A stretch of DNA of 64,000 bases from Deltaproteobacteria bacterium (lineage in GTDB: Bacteria; Desulfobacterota; Syntrophobacteria; Syntrophobacterales; Syntrophobacteraceae), in the NCBI GenBank assembly GCA_012517315.1, contig JAAYVE010000040.1, positions 1 to 64,000 on the forward strand, given 5' to 3'. The notes beneath the pieces are model-generated. The model made no database searches and was not told the DNA's origin. It saw nothing but the letters and a program-made list of their open reading frames with translations. The position numbers and the translations under genes are program-made. Of the stretch, positions 43,224 through 51,848 are shown piece by piece. The number at the start of each line of letters is the position of its first letter. The first letter of the stretch is position 1.

Positions 43224-44482
43224 TGGATCACTTCTCCATTTCCCCCGTGAAGAATCGCTTCAGCAAGCTCCCACGGCGGGACGAAGCCGGGGAGAGGGAT
43301 GGCTGCAATTGCGGCTCGCCTTCCCGGTTCGAGAGTCCCGTAATCTCTTTCACGCCCGAGTGCCTTTGCCCCGTTCAAGGTGAGCATTTGAAGAACCGTT
43401 TCGGGGCGGACGGACGGATGATCGTTCAAAACCTGCACCCCTTCCGCCAAAAGGTTCAGGTCCCCGTTGCTTGCAAGGCTGTCCGTGCCGATGCATGCCG
43501 TCACCCCGTGACGCAGGGCGCTCGGAATGTCCGCCTTGCCCACGCCCATGTTCCGATTGCTGCGGGGGCAAAAGCACACCGCCGCCTTGCTTGCGGCAAC
43601 GGTCTTCCAGTCGTCTTCCTTCATGTGAACCGCATGGACCAGCAGTGTTCTCGCATCCAAAACACCCAAACGATCCAGATAATCAACCGGGGTCGCCCTC
43701 GGCGGCGCCCAGCAGGGAGCCCACTTCCCCAAGGTTTCGAGCAGGGCGCGGCAGTATCCTGTCCCATCCCTAAGGAATTCCATCTCTTCCGTGTGTTCAG
43801 CAGTGTGAATGGTGAAAACCCGGTTTGTCTTGCGGCACCATTCCTTGGCTTCCACGATGACGGGCGCGGATGTGGAATAGCAGGCGTGTGCGGCAAGAGA
43901 CACCCACCACTCGTCCCGGATGGAACTGAGACTCCCGAAGCCTCCACCATCCAGAGCATCAGACAGGGAAAGGAGGTTGAAACCGATGAGTTCCCAGAAA
44001 ACCTGCCTTTCGGGAAAATCCCCCTCGCATGCTGCATTCGGGAGGAACCCGCCTGTGATATCCCCACAGAGTGCCACTCCTCCCGATTGCAGGTATTTGA
44101 GCCCCGAATGGAATCCCTCCTGGAGTTGAGCAGAATCCAGGCACCCCCGCAGGGCCAAAAGATCGCTCAACCATTGCGGAAAGCCGGCCTTGGGCAGAAC
44201 CATCCGACCGCGCATCGCGGACAATTCCAGGTGACAGTGTCCGTTCACAAGCCCCGGGATGAGTGCCGCGTCCCCGTGGTCCCATTCTGTGGCCGCCGAG
44301 GGACTCTCACGCTTCACCTCCCCGTAAGGACCCCCAAGAAGGATCCGATTGCCCGCAGCAAGCACTGCCCCATTTGGGATTGGGGGGCGGCTCACGGGAA
44401 CGACCCAGCTTGCCCGGTGCAGCGCGTACTCTCCAGTGGAGTGGGAAGCCGAGGGTTGAAGGGCGGTCACGGTAGTGTCCAT
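43196..44482 (-). CDS. Amidohydrolase, probable aminodeoxyfutalosine deaminase (MqnX-like)
   Basis: A 428-residue metal-dependent hydrolase. Metal ligands appear in GLVNGHCHLELSAMRG (HxH), FTIHTAEHTEEMEFL, LLVHAVHMKEDD and IGTDSLASNGDLNLL; these belong to the ATZ/TRZ cytosine-deaminase-like group. Being located between mqnC and mqnA, it most likely deaminates 6-amino-6-deoxyfutalosine to futalosine, a step known to be done by such amidohydrolases in other bacteria. The substrate is inferred from context. It starts 20 bases after mqnC. Confidence 0.82.
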   Translation of the reverse strand: MDTTVTALQPSASHSTGEYALHRASWVVPVSRPPIPNGAVLAAGNRILLGGPYGEVKRESPSAATEWDHGDAALIPGLVNGHCHLELSAMRGRMVLPKAGFPQWLSDLLALRGCLDSAQLQEGFHSGLKYLQSGGVALCGDITGGFLPNAACEGDFPERQVFWELIGFNLLSLSDALDGGGFGSLSSIRDEWWVSLAAHACYSTSAPVIVEAKEWCRKTNRVFTIHTAEHTEEMEFLRDGTGYCRALLETLGKWAPCWAPPRATPVDYLDRLGVLDARTLLVHAVHMKEDDWKTVAASKAAVCFCPRSNRNMGVGKADIPSALRHGVTACIGTDSLASNGDLNLLAEGVQVLNDHPSVRPETVLQMLTLNGAKALGRERDYGTLEPGRRAAIAAIPLPGFVPPWELAEAILHGGNGEVIQWCRCPAKN

Positions 44483-44501
44483 TTCCTAGCGGCGGCCGGA
44501 T

Positions 44502-45581
44502 TCAGGTTGACGCACGAAGGGAAGCTGCAACCGGTTCATAAGCCATGGTCCTTTGCTGGGGCCTGAAGCCGGCGGCCCCGATGATTCTCCGGATTTCCTC
44601 CACCGAGAGGCGAAAATGCACACCGGCCGCAGCCACCACGTTCTCCTCAATCATGGTGGATCCGAAGTCATTGGCTCCAAAGTGGAGCGCCAGTTGGGCG
44701 ACCTTGGGCCCCATGGTCACCCAGGAAGCCTGAATGTTCTGAACATTGTCCAGTACGATCCGGGAGAGGGCGAGAAGCCTCAGGTAGGCCACAGCCGTCT
44801 CCGAAGGTTTTGAAATCCCGGTATTGGCGGGTTGAAATGCCCATGGAATGAAGGCGGTGAAGCCTGCCGTCCGATCCTGCAACTCGCGCAGGGCAAAGAG
44901 ATGTTCCAGTCGGTCCTGTATCGCCTCTTCGTGGCCGAACATCATTGTTGCCGTAGTTTTCAGCCCCTGGCGATGGGCTTCCTCCATGACCCCAAGCCAC
45001 TCCCTCGCAGAGCACTTGTTGGGGGACACTCTCCGGCGAACGGCATCCACCAAGATCTCCGCTCCCCCCCCGGGGATGGAATCGAGCCCTGCAACGCGAA
45101 GCCGGGCGATGACCGAGGCGATGTCCACCCCTTCCAGCTTGCTGAAGTGCACGATTTCAGGAGGGGAGAAAGCATGAACGTGAACGGTGAAGTGTGCCTT
45201 TATGGTGCGCAGCATTTCTTCGTAATAAGAGAGGGGAAGGTCCGGGTGATGCCCCCCCTGCATGAGGATCTGCGTTCCCCCCAGTTCAAGGGTTTCCCGG
45301 ATCTTGGAAAAAAGCTCCTCGCGGCTCAAGACGTAGCCCTCGGGATGGCCTGGCGGACGGAAGAAGGCGCAAAAACGGCATCCACAGACGCATATGTTCG
45401 AATAATTGATGTTGCGGTCCACCACGTAAGTGACGACAGGGTCAGGGTGTTTCCGCATCCGGATGCCATGGGCGAGGTGGCCGAGTTCGTGAAAGTCCCC
45501 ATCATCATAGAGCTTCCGGGCATCGGAAATGCTGATTCGCGATCCAGCTTCGATTTTCTTGATGATGGTTTGAAAGTCCAT
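44502..45581 (-). CDS. mqnC: Cyclic dehypoxanthinyl futalosine synthase MqnC (radical SAM)
   Basis: Radical SAM cyclase of the futalosine pathway. The 359-residue protein has CVCGCRFC as the CxxxCxxC cluster motif (near residue 69), preceded by TYVVDRNINYSNI and followed by the MQGGHHPDLPLSYYEEML segment. DSIPGGGAEILVD and the C-terminal HFGANDFGSTMIEENVVAAAG are diagnostic. The start is set at 45581 (MDFQTIIKK) because AGGA lies at a good distance; upstream ATGs at 45587 and 45596 are possible. Confidence 0.9.
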   Translation of the reverse strand: MDFQTIIKKIEAGSRISISDARKLYDDGDFHELGHLAHGIRMRKHPDPVVTYVVDRNINYSNICVCGCRFCAFFRPPGHPEGYVLSREELFSKIRETLELGGTQILMQGGHHPDLPLSYYEEMLRTIKAHFTVHVHAFSPPEIVHFSKLEGVDIASVIARLRVAGLDSIPGGGAEILVDAVRRRVSPNKCSAREWLGVMEEAHRQGLKTTATMMFGHEEAIQDRLEHLFALRELQDRTAGFTAFIPWAFQPANTGISKPSETAVAYLRLLALSRIVLDNVQNIQASWVTMGPKVAQLALHFGANDFGSTMIEENVVAAAGVHFRLSVEEIRRIIGAAGFRPQQRTMAYEPVAASLRAST

Positions 45582-45669
45582 TCCCATCCTGGCCATGAAA
45601 ACAACCAGACGCCGATCACGAGCGTGCGCCCTGTATGAACGCTGACGCTTCTCAGGCAGGGAGCTCTCC

Positions 45670-46809
45670 CTAATCGGCGACCTTTTCGAAAAAGGAATTT
45701 CTCTCCACCGGCTGAAAACCGGCGTCCCGGATGAGCCTCTCCAGTTCCGGACGCGTGAGCGCCTGTTCTGATTCGGCGCCCGCCATGTGCCCTATCTTTT
45801 CTTCCACCACGGTCCCATCGAGATCGTCCGCCCCGAAATGAAGCGCCACTTGGGCAAGCTTTACCGTCAGCATCACCCAGTAGGCCTTGATATGGGGAAT
45901 GTTGTCCAGCATGAGGCGGCAAACAGCCATGTTTTTCAAGTCTTCAACCCCCGTGGTGGGTTCCACTTTTCCCACTCGCGTGTTCGCAGGCTGAAAGGGA
46001 AGGGGGATGAAGCAGACGAAGCCCCCTGTTTCATCCTGGAGTCGTCGGAGGGCGTCCAGATGCTCCAGCCTCTCGCGGGGGGTTTCGACGTGGCCGTAAA
46101 GCATGGTGGCGTTGCTCCGGATGCCCAGTTCGTGAGCCTCCCTGCTGACCGCAAGCCACTGGTCCCCGCTTAGCTTATGAGGACACAGGAGCGAACGGAC
46201 CCGGGGGCTGAACACCTCGGCGCCTCCTCCCGGAAGCATGTCCAGGCCGACGGATTTCAGTCGCAGAAGGATTTCCCTCGTGGATTTTCCTGTCTGCTTG
46301 GCAAAATGAGCGATCTCCACAGCAGTGAACGCCTTGATCACGGCTGAGGGCCGAAAGGCTTTCACTTCTCTCAGGATGCTTTCATAGTAAGAAAAAGGAA
46401 GGTCCGGATGGCAGCCGCCAACGATGTGAATCTCGGTGATGGGTTCCTTTTCCCTTTCCTTCAGTTTGTTGAGAAGATCCTCGGTGGAAAGCTGAAACGC
46501 TTGTGATTCCCCCTTTACCCGGCCAAACGCGCAGAAGAGGCAGCCGTTGATGCAGATATTGGAATAATTGATGTGCTGGTTGAGGACATAATAGGCAGCT
46601 TGCCCGTGGAGACGGGTGCGGACGTGGTGCGCCAGCGCACCCACCGCCACGACGTCGGGACAGGCCAACAATTTCTCCCCATCCTCCAGGCTCAGACGCT
46701 CCGCACCTTGGACTTTGCCGTAGATCTCACCCAAACCGAGATTCTCATACCAGCCTGCATTCAGCATGACGAAACCATTCTCCGCGACGCTTTCACCGAC
46801 GCTCCGCAC
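45670..46809 (-). CDS. mqnE: Aminofutalosine synthase MqnE (radical SAM)
   Basis: Joins 3-enolpyruvyl benzoate to the adenosyl radical from SAM, giving aminofutalosine. The 379-residue protein has CINGCLFC (CxxxCxxC), HINYSNI, VGGCHPDLPFSYYESIL, DMLPGGGAEVFSP and the end HFGADDLDGTVVEEKIGHMAGA, all typical of MqnE. The GTG at 46809 has GAAGG five bases upstream and overlaps the tetR stop by 17 bases. An ATG at 46767 (MLNAGWYENLGLG) is the main alternative start, closer to the usual family N-terminus. Confidence 0.9.
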   Translation of the reverse strand: MRSVGESVAENGFVMLNAGWYENLGLGEIYGKVQGAERLSLEDGEKLLACPDVVAVGALAHHVRTRLHGQAAYYVLNQHINYSNICINGCLFCAFGRVKGESQAFQLSTEDLLNKLKEREKEPITEIHIVGGCHPDLPFSYYESILREVKAFRPSAVIKAFTAVEIAHFAKQTGKSTREILLRLKSVGLDMLPGGGAEVFSPRVRSLLCPHKLSGDQWLAVSREAHELGIRSNATMLYGHVETPRERLEHLDALRRLQDETGGFVCFIPLPFQPANTRVGKVEPTTGVEDLKNMAVCRLMLDNIPHIKAYWVMLTVKLAQVALHFGADDLDGTVVEEKIGHMAGAESEQALTRPELERLIRDAGFQPVERNSFFEKVAD

Positions 46810-47443
46810 CCATGCCTTCGCGAATCAATCGGACAAATTCGTCGATCTTCTGAGAGACACTCTCCGGGCTTGCCTGATACAGCCCTGCCCCGGCATCGAG
46901 AAACGAGACTGCATAGGCTTGCAGAAACCGGTCCATGATGGCATCCAGGAAGAAAACAGCCATGTCCGGATCCAGATCGGTGCGGAGTTCTCCTCTCTCG
47001 ACGCCTGCCTGAACCAGTGGTTTCAAATACTCGGCGGAGAAGAGGTGGACCTGGTTAAGGAACTCGGCCCTCAGGGGAAAATCTTCCTGGAAGACCATCT
47101 TGAGGTAGATGTGAAACACGCGGGGGTGTCGGTCGATGAAACGGATGCCCGCGAACAGGCTCTGGCGAATCCGTTCGAAAAAATCCTGTTCCGCCGTGTC
47201 CTGCTTCACGCGCCTGAGAGAATGCCGCACTAGTTCCACGGCATGGTCGAAGACCAGATGAAAAAGCCCTTCTTTACTCCCAAAATACTGGAAGATGGAA
47301 CCCTTGGCAATGCCCAGCTTATGAACCATCCGGTTGATGCTGGCTTCTTTGAATCCATGGGCGCCGAATTCCTCCACGGCCACGTCCAGGATCTTCTGCT
47401 TCTTCTGACTTTCGAGGTTTCGGAATCTCTCTCTTGGAATCAT
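46793..47443 (-). CDS. TetR-family regulator heading the menaquinone operon
   Basis: A 216-residue repressor-type protein. The helix-turn-helix is in KILDVAVEEFGAHGFKEASI, then RMVHKLGIAKGSIFQYFGSK, with the usual YFGSKEGLF end. The C-terminal ligand domain is variable (RVFHIYLKMVFQEDF). The start at 47443 (MIPRERFRN) is the first plausible ATG after the promoter. The frame overlaps mqnE, so it is the first gene of the operon. It probably controls its own operon through the palindrome at 47468-47485. The ligand is unknown. Confidence 0.85.
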   Translation of the reverse strand: MIPRERFRNLESQKKQKILDVAVEEFGAHGFKEASINRMVHKLGIAKGSIFQYFGSKEGLFHLVFDHAVELVRHSLRRVKQDTAEQDFFERIRQSLFAGIRFIDRHPRVFHIYLKMVFQEDFPLRAEFLNQVHLFSAEYLKPLVQAGVERGELRTDLDPDMAVFFLDAIMDRFLQAYAVSFLDAGAGLYQASPESVSQKIDEFVRLIREGMGAERR

Positions 47444-47467
47444 GACACCAACCTGGACACAACAGGA

Positions 47468-47485
47468 AATGACCACCTGGTCATT
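47468..47485. promoter_or_regulatory. Palindromic operator candidate for the TetR regulator
   Basis: AATGACCA and TGGTCATT are perfect inverted arms around CC. The palindrome overlaps the downstream edge of the -10 box (47483-47488), so a bound repressor would block RNA polymerase. TGACC/GGTCA arms are usual for TetR-type operators. Confidence 0.7.
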
Positions 47486-47510
47486 ATAGGAGAAGTCCCT
47501 TGGATGTCAA
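47483..47510 (-). promoter_or_regulatory. Consensus sigma70 promoter of the tetR-mqn operon
   Basis: TTGACA (47510-47505), 16 bases, TATAAT (47488-47483) on the minus strand: both boxes are perfect. It should be a strong promoter unless repressed at the overlapping palindrome. Confidence 0.85.
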
Positions 47511-47671
47511 TAGAACGGGAAGATCTCGACACGCTTTGCTGCAGGACCGTCTTTCCCTTGCCGGTTGACATCCCCCCCCGCTTCCTCTAGACATTTCATC
47601 GGGTGTGAGGGCAAGGGGAGGGTTCGTTTCGGGTCGGGCCTACGGAATCACGGATGGCACAGGGGGGTGAG

Positions 47672-48325
47672 ATGGAAAAACCCGTGGAAAACTACTGGCG
47701 CAAGCGCCTGGAAGCAGTCAAGGAGGCCCTCGAGGGCAATGGTTTTGATGTTTTCGTTGCCCAGGACGCGGGGGAAGCCAAGAAGATCGTACTGGAAGAG
47801 ATTCTGCCCAAGCTGGAAGTGAAGAGCGTCTCATGGGGGGGGTCCATGACATTCCCGGCTACGGGTCTTTACGAAACCCTGAAGGACAATCCGCGGATGC
47901 AAGTGCTGGATACTTACGACAGGAGCCTTTCACCGGAGGAAAATATCGAGCGCAGGCGCCGGTCGCTCCTCGTGGACCTGTTCATCACCGGGACCAACGC
48001 CGTGACGGAGACGGGGAAGCTTGTGAATCTGGACGGTGTGGGCAACCGGGTGGCGGGCATCACTTTCGGCCCTAGGCACGTGGTCATTCTGGTAGGTCGC
48101 AACAAGCTCGTGCCGGAATTGGAGGATGCCATGTTCCGCATCAAGAATTATGCGGCCCCCGCCAACGCCATGCGGTTGGACAGAAAGACACCTTGTGCTG
48201 CCACGTCCTTCTGTGAGGAATGCAACAGTCCGGACCGGATATGCAATGCCTGGTCCGTGCTGGAGAAGTCTTTTCCCAAGGGGCGCATTAAGGTGGTGCT
48301 CATCAACGAGGATCTGGGCTTGTGA
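47672..48325 (+). CDS. LUD-domain (LutC/DUF162-type) protein
   Basis: A 217-residue protein of the lactate-utilisation LUD family. The start at 47672 (MEKPVENYWRKRLE) has GGGGG upstream; an ATG at 47654 is also open. Typical segments are KSVSWGGSMTFPATGLYETL, DLFITGTNAVTETGKLVNLDGVGNRVAG and the FGPRHVVILVGRNKLV strand, then a cysteine cluster CAATSFCEECNSPDRIC. Members of this group with CxxC clusters are often stand-alone and of unknown function. No lutA/lutB genes are nearby. It is divergent from the mqn operon. Confidence 0.83.
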   Translation: MEKPVENYWRKRLEAVKEALEGNGFDVFVAQDAGEAKKIVLEEILPKLEVKSVSWGGSMTFPATGLYETLKDNPRMQVLDTYDRSLSPEENIERRRRSLLVDLFITGTNAVTETGKLVNLDGVGNRVAGITFGPRHVVILVGRNKLVPELEDAMFRIKNYAAPANAMRLDRKTPCAATSFCEECNSPDRICNAWSVLEKSFPKGRIKVVLINEDLGL

Positions 48326-48336
48326 AGGTGCCTGCT

Positions 48337-49131
48337 ATGAGTGGTGACCTAAATGGGACCGAACCGGCAAGGGGGGGCGTCCCTCCCATCGTCGAGGGCA
48401 AGGGTTTCCCCCAGCCGGGGGGTGGTTATTCTGTTCGGGAGAGCACCAGGGCCAAGCGGGTCATTTTGCGCGTCCTGCCTCACGGCCGCCTTGAAGTGGT
48501 CGTTCCCAATGGGTTTGACCGGGACAAGTTGCCTGCCATCGTTTTGGAGCATGCCCAATGGATCGAAAAGGCCGTGGGGAGGATGGCGTCGAGGGGCGGA
48601 GGCTCCACGGCCGCTTTTTCAGTGTTCCCCCCCGAAGTTCATCTCCGGGCGGTGGGATTGTGCCTCGGGGTGCGATTGATTCCAACGGGGGACAGAACCC
48701 TCCGGTTGAGCCAAAGGGGGGAGGATCAACTGGAGTTGACAGGGAAGTGCACCGACACAGGCGCTTGTATCCTGCTCTTGAGGCGGTGGCTCCGACATCA
48801 GGGACGGCTTCACCTGATTCCTTGGCTCGAAAACACTGCGGGCCGGCTGGGAATGAGCTTCAGAACGGCTCAAATTCGCAGCCAGAAAACCAGGTGGGGC
48901 AGTTGTTCCAGCAGGGGAACCATCAGCCTCAACGATTGTCTCCTCTTTCTGCCCAGGGAATTGGTGTGCTACATCATGGTCCACGAACTCTGCCACACGA
49001 GGTACTTGAACCATTCGCAAAGCTTCTGGAGGCTCGTGGCATCACACGCGCCCGACTTCCAGGTCCTGGATGCGCGCATGAAAGAGGGACGCCGGTTTGT
49101 CCCTTCCTGGGCAGGGGGGGAAGGAAAGTGA
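48337..49131 (+). CDS. YgjP-type (DUF45) zinc metallopeptidase
   Basis: A 264-residue protein. The start at 48337 is a few bases after the LUD stop. The active-site helix is YIMVHELCHTRYLNHSQSFW (HELCH plus a downstream His), preceded by QKTRWGSCSSRGTISLN, the standard WGS signature of the YgjP/SprT-like family. The N-terminal part is a beta domain (RAKRVILRVLPHGRLEVVVP). A role as a zinc-dependent peptidase is assumed for the family and not proven. It is convergent with the oxidoreductase operon, with three bases between the stops. Confidence 0.85.
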   Translation: MSGDLNGTEPARGGVPPIVEGKGFPQPGGGYSVRESTRAKRVILRVLPHGRLEVVVPNGFDRDKLPAIVLEHAQWIEKAVGRMASRGGGSTAAFSVFPPEVHLRAVGLCLGVRLIPTGDRTLRLSQRGEDQLELTGKCTDTGACILLLRRWLRHQGRLHLIPWLENTAGRLGMSFRTAQIRSQKTRWGSCSSRGTISLNDCLLFLPRELVCYIMVHELCHTRYLNHSQSFWRLVASHAPDFQVLDARMKEGRRFVPSWAGGEGK

Positions 49132-49134
49132 AAT

Positions 49135-51066
49135 TCAAAAGTTGGCGAATCTTTCCGCTCTCTTTGCCCGGGCACACTGGGGGCAGAGCTTGCGCAACAC
49201 CATCTTCCCCATGGTGGCGTCGCTTCTGCCGGTGACATAATCCAGGTAGCGTTGAGGAACGAAGGGTTGTCCGCACCCCGCACACCTTGGAGTCTCCAAG
49301 CGGTTGAGTAGGGTTCCGCAAAGCCTCAGTTCCCGGCTGTTTTGGTGTTCGAAATATTCCATGGCCCCAGTGGGGCATGCGAGGGCACACGCACCGCAGG
49401 TGATGCAGAGGTCTGCAGGTCGGTGGTAGTCGCTCAGGATGCGCTCGTTGGGGCCGATCTCCTTGAACTGGAGAGCGTGAACGAGCATCTGGTCCCGGCA
49501 CACGGCCTCGCAGGCTCCGCATCGGATGCAGGAATCGCAGCGCAGGCAGCGCTTGGCTTCTTCCCTTGCGGATTCCTCTGAGTAGCCGATTTCCACCAGA
49601 TCGAATGTCTTGGATCGTTCTGCGGGGTCCAAATAGGAGAGCGGTATGCGCCGGGTTCCGATCTTTTCCGATGCCGGGACGGGCAAGAACGGCACCATGG
49701 CTCTCCGTCGACGTGTGAACACGGAAGAGGTTCCATCGCCGCTCAAAAACCGATCTATGTCCAAAGCCGCCTGCTTGCCCGCCGCGATCGCTTCCACAAC
49801 CGTTGCGGGGCCGGTGACCGCATCCCCCCCGGCGAATACATCCTCCACGTTCGTCTGAGTCGTGGGTTTGGCGGTCACAATGAGGTTTCGCGGTGAAATG
49901 CCGACGGGGATATTCTCACCGAACTGAGCAAAATCAGGCTGTTGGCCTATGGCTGCGATGACGGCCCCCGTCTCGATCCGGAAGTTGCTGCCCTCCATGG
50001 GAATGGGACGCCTGCGTCCACTGGCGTCCGGCTGCCCTAGTTCCGCCTGGAGACATTCCAAGTACTCCAGCTGTCCCGGGGATCCCCCAATGGCCACAGG
50101 CACGGCGAGGAAGTGAAACCAGATCCCCTCCTCCATGGCCTCCTCAACTTCATGGGCGCTGGCAGGCATCTCGAGGCGCGTCCTCCTGTAGGCGATGTGG
50201 ACTTCAGAACAACCGAGTCGCAGACAAGTGCGTGCCGCGTCCATGGCCGAGTTGCCTCCACCCACCACCACGACGCGATCCGCCGGTTTTCTCCTTCCTT
50301 GGAGATTGCCGTCCCTCAGGAAGGAGACGGCGTCGTAAACCTGAGGGAAACTGTCCTCGCCTGGAATGCCGAGCTTGAACCCCTGATGGGCGCCGATCCC
50401 CAGGAAAAAGGCTTCGTATCCCTCTTTTCTCAGCTGGTCCAGGGTAACGTCTTTTCCAACCGTGACTCCCGTTCGAATTTCCACACCCAGAGACTGAATG
50501 GACTCCACTTCCTTCCGCACAATCCACCTGGGCAGGCGGTATTCGGGAATGCCCACGACGAGCAGTCCTCCGGCAACGGGCAGCGTTTCAAACACCGTTA
50601 CCGCATGTCCCTTTAGGGCAAGGTAGTAGGCTGCGGAGAGACCAGCCGGCCCCGAACCGATAACGGCGACTTTGTGCCCGCTGGGTTTCTCAGGCTTTGG
50701 ACAGGGATATCCGGCATGATTGTTCACCCACTCGGCGACGAAGGCTTTGAGATAACGGATGTTGATGGGCTGGTCCAGCTGGGCTCGGACACAGGCCTTC
50801 TCACAGGGGTGAGGACAGATGAGACCGCATACCCAGGCGAACGGATTGTCCCGGCGGATGACCTCCAGCGCCTCTTCATAGCGCCCGTGGGCAACGAGAG
50901 CGAGGTAACTCGGGACGTCGATTCCTGCAGGACAGGCCATGTGGCAGGGGGCGGGAAGCGCTTCGGCTCTGGGTAACATCACGGTGGTCAACTCCATCCA
51001 TGCTTGCATGATATGAGATCGGAGGGCTTCACAGACCTGTGAACGACCGGTTTCCGATCTCTGCAT
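49135..51066 (-). CDS. GltD-like FAD/NAD(P) oxidoreductase with extra Fe-S domains
   Basis: A 643-residue flavoprotein of the glutamate-synthase small-subunit type. The start at 51066 (MQRSETGRS) has AGGA upstream. The order is an N-terminal Fe-S domain (CHMACPAGIDVPSYL, CGLICPHPCEKAC), FAD site VIGSGPAGLSAAYYL, NAD(P) site VVVGGGNSAMDAA, the FAD end DVFAGGDAVTGPATVVEAIA, then two ferredoxin-type motifs (CDSCIRCGACEAVC and CITCGACALACP) and a C-terminal zinc-ribbon-like pair of CxxC. It would link NAD(P)H to the iron-sulfur and molybdo subunits encoded upstream. It is the last gene of that operon. Confidence 0.87.
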   Translation of the reverse strand: MQRSETGRSQVCEALRSHIMQAWMELTTVMLPRAEALPAPCHMACPAGIDVPSYLALVAHGRYEEALEVIRRDNPFAWVCGLICPHPCEKACVRAQLDQPINIRYLKAFVAEWVNNHAGYPCPKPEKPSGHKVAVIGSGPAGLSAAYYLALKGHAVTVFETLPVAGGLLVVGIPEYRLPRWIVRKEVESIQSLGVEIRTGVTVGKDVTLDQLRKEGYEAFFLGIGAHQGFKLGIPGEDSFPQVYDAVSFLRDGNLQGRRKPADRVVVVGGGNSAMDAARTCLRLGCSEVHIAYRRTRLEMPASAHEVEEAMEEGIWFHFLAVPVAIGGSPGQLEYLECLQAELGQPDASGRRRPIPMEGSNFRIETGAVIAAIGQQPDFAQFGENIPVGISPRNLIVTAKPTTQTNVEDVFAGGDAVTGPATVVEAIAAGKQAALDIDRFLSGDGTSSVFTRRRRAMVPFLPVPASEKIGTRRIPLSYLDPAERSKTFDLVEIGYSEESAREEAKRCLRCDSCIRCGACEAVCRDQMLVHALQFKEIGPNERILSDYHRPADLCITCGACALACPTGAMEYFEHQNSRELRLCGTLLNRLETPRCAGCGQPFVPQRYLDYVTGRSDATMGKMVLRKLCPQCARAKRAERFANF

Positions 51067-51163
51067 GTTCCTGACGGTTCCCGGGAAAAGACACCCGGCG
51101 CCCTTCCCGTAAATGAAAGGCTCGAGCCTCCAAATGCTTCGGCGCAAAATCCCGGGAACCTGA

Positions 51164-51688
51164 CTACCTGCCGCTCACAAGGGTTTCCAGCTCAAAAGCG
51201 ACGTTTCTGGCAAAGCGTTCCCGCCGCGTGGTGTCCAGTTCGCTCGCTTTCATGAAATGCAGGCAGTGGGTAACGCATTTCGTCACGCAGGCGGGTTTGA
51301 GTCCCTGATCAATGCGATCCATGCAGTAATTGCATTTGACCGCCTTCCCGGTTTCGGGGTTCCACTGGGGAGCTCCCCACGGGCATGCTGAGATGCAACT
51401 CTTGCAGCCGACGCAAAGAGAGGGTTCCACGTAGACGATTCCGTCCTTGGGCCGCTTGCGCATCGCTCCTGTGGGGCAGACGGCCACGCACCAAGGTTCC
51501 TCGCAGTGAAAACAGGGCATGAACACGAAAGACATGCGGGGGACATCCCCGACCATCTTGGGCCCGACCGTCATGACCTGGCCGAGTCGGGGGCCGACGG
51601 GCATCCCCTGGTACATCTTGCAGTGAATTTCACAGCTGAGGCAACCGATGCATTTCTTCTGGTCTTGGAAAAGATAATATTGACTCAT
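51164..51688 (-). CDS. Four-cluster ferredoxin subunit (DmsB/PhsB-type)
   Basis: A 174-residue iron-sulfur protein with the spacing of the electron-transfer subunits of DMSO-reductase-family enzymes. Cysteine groups are CIGCLSCEIHC, then CFHCEEPWCVAVCP, CVGCKSCISACPWGAP and CNYCMDRIDQG with later CVTKCVTHC. It carries up to four [4Fe-4S] clusters. It has no signal peptide. Its place between the molybdo subunit gene and the flavoprotein gene suggests it wires the two together. Confidence 0.88.
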   Translation of the reverse strand: MSQYYLFQDQKKCIGCLSCEIHCKMYQGMPVGPRLGQVMTVGPKMVGDVPRMSFVFMPCFHCEEPWCVAVCPTGAMRKRPKDGIVYVEPSLCVGCKSCISACPWGAPQWNPETGKAVKCNYCMDRIDQGLKPACVTKCVTHCLHFMKASELDTTRRERFARNVAFELETLVSGR

Positions 51689-51848
51689 GGAAGGATCCTT
51701 TCGTCACGGAGATCCATTTGATGGCGGCTGGAAAACGTATGATGGTCCCCTGTGTTCCCATGGGCATTTTTCGGCACTTACGCCGGGTTGTCGACAGGGA
51801 ACAAGCCGGATGGAAGCGTTCGATGGAAGCGTTCAATGCTCGTCCGAA

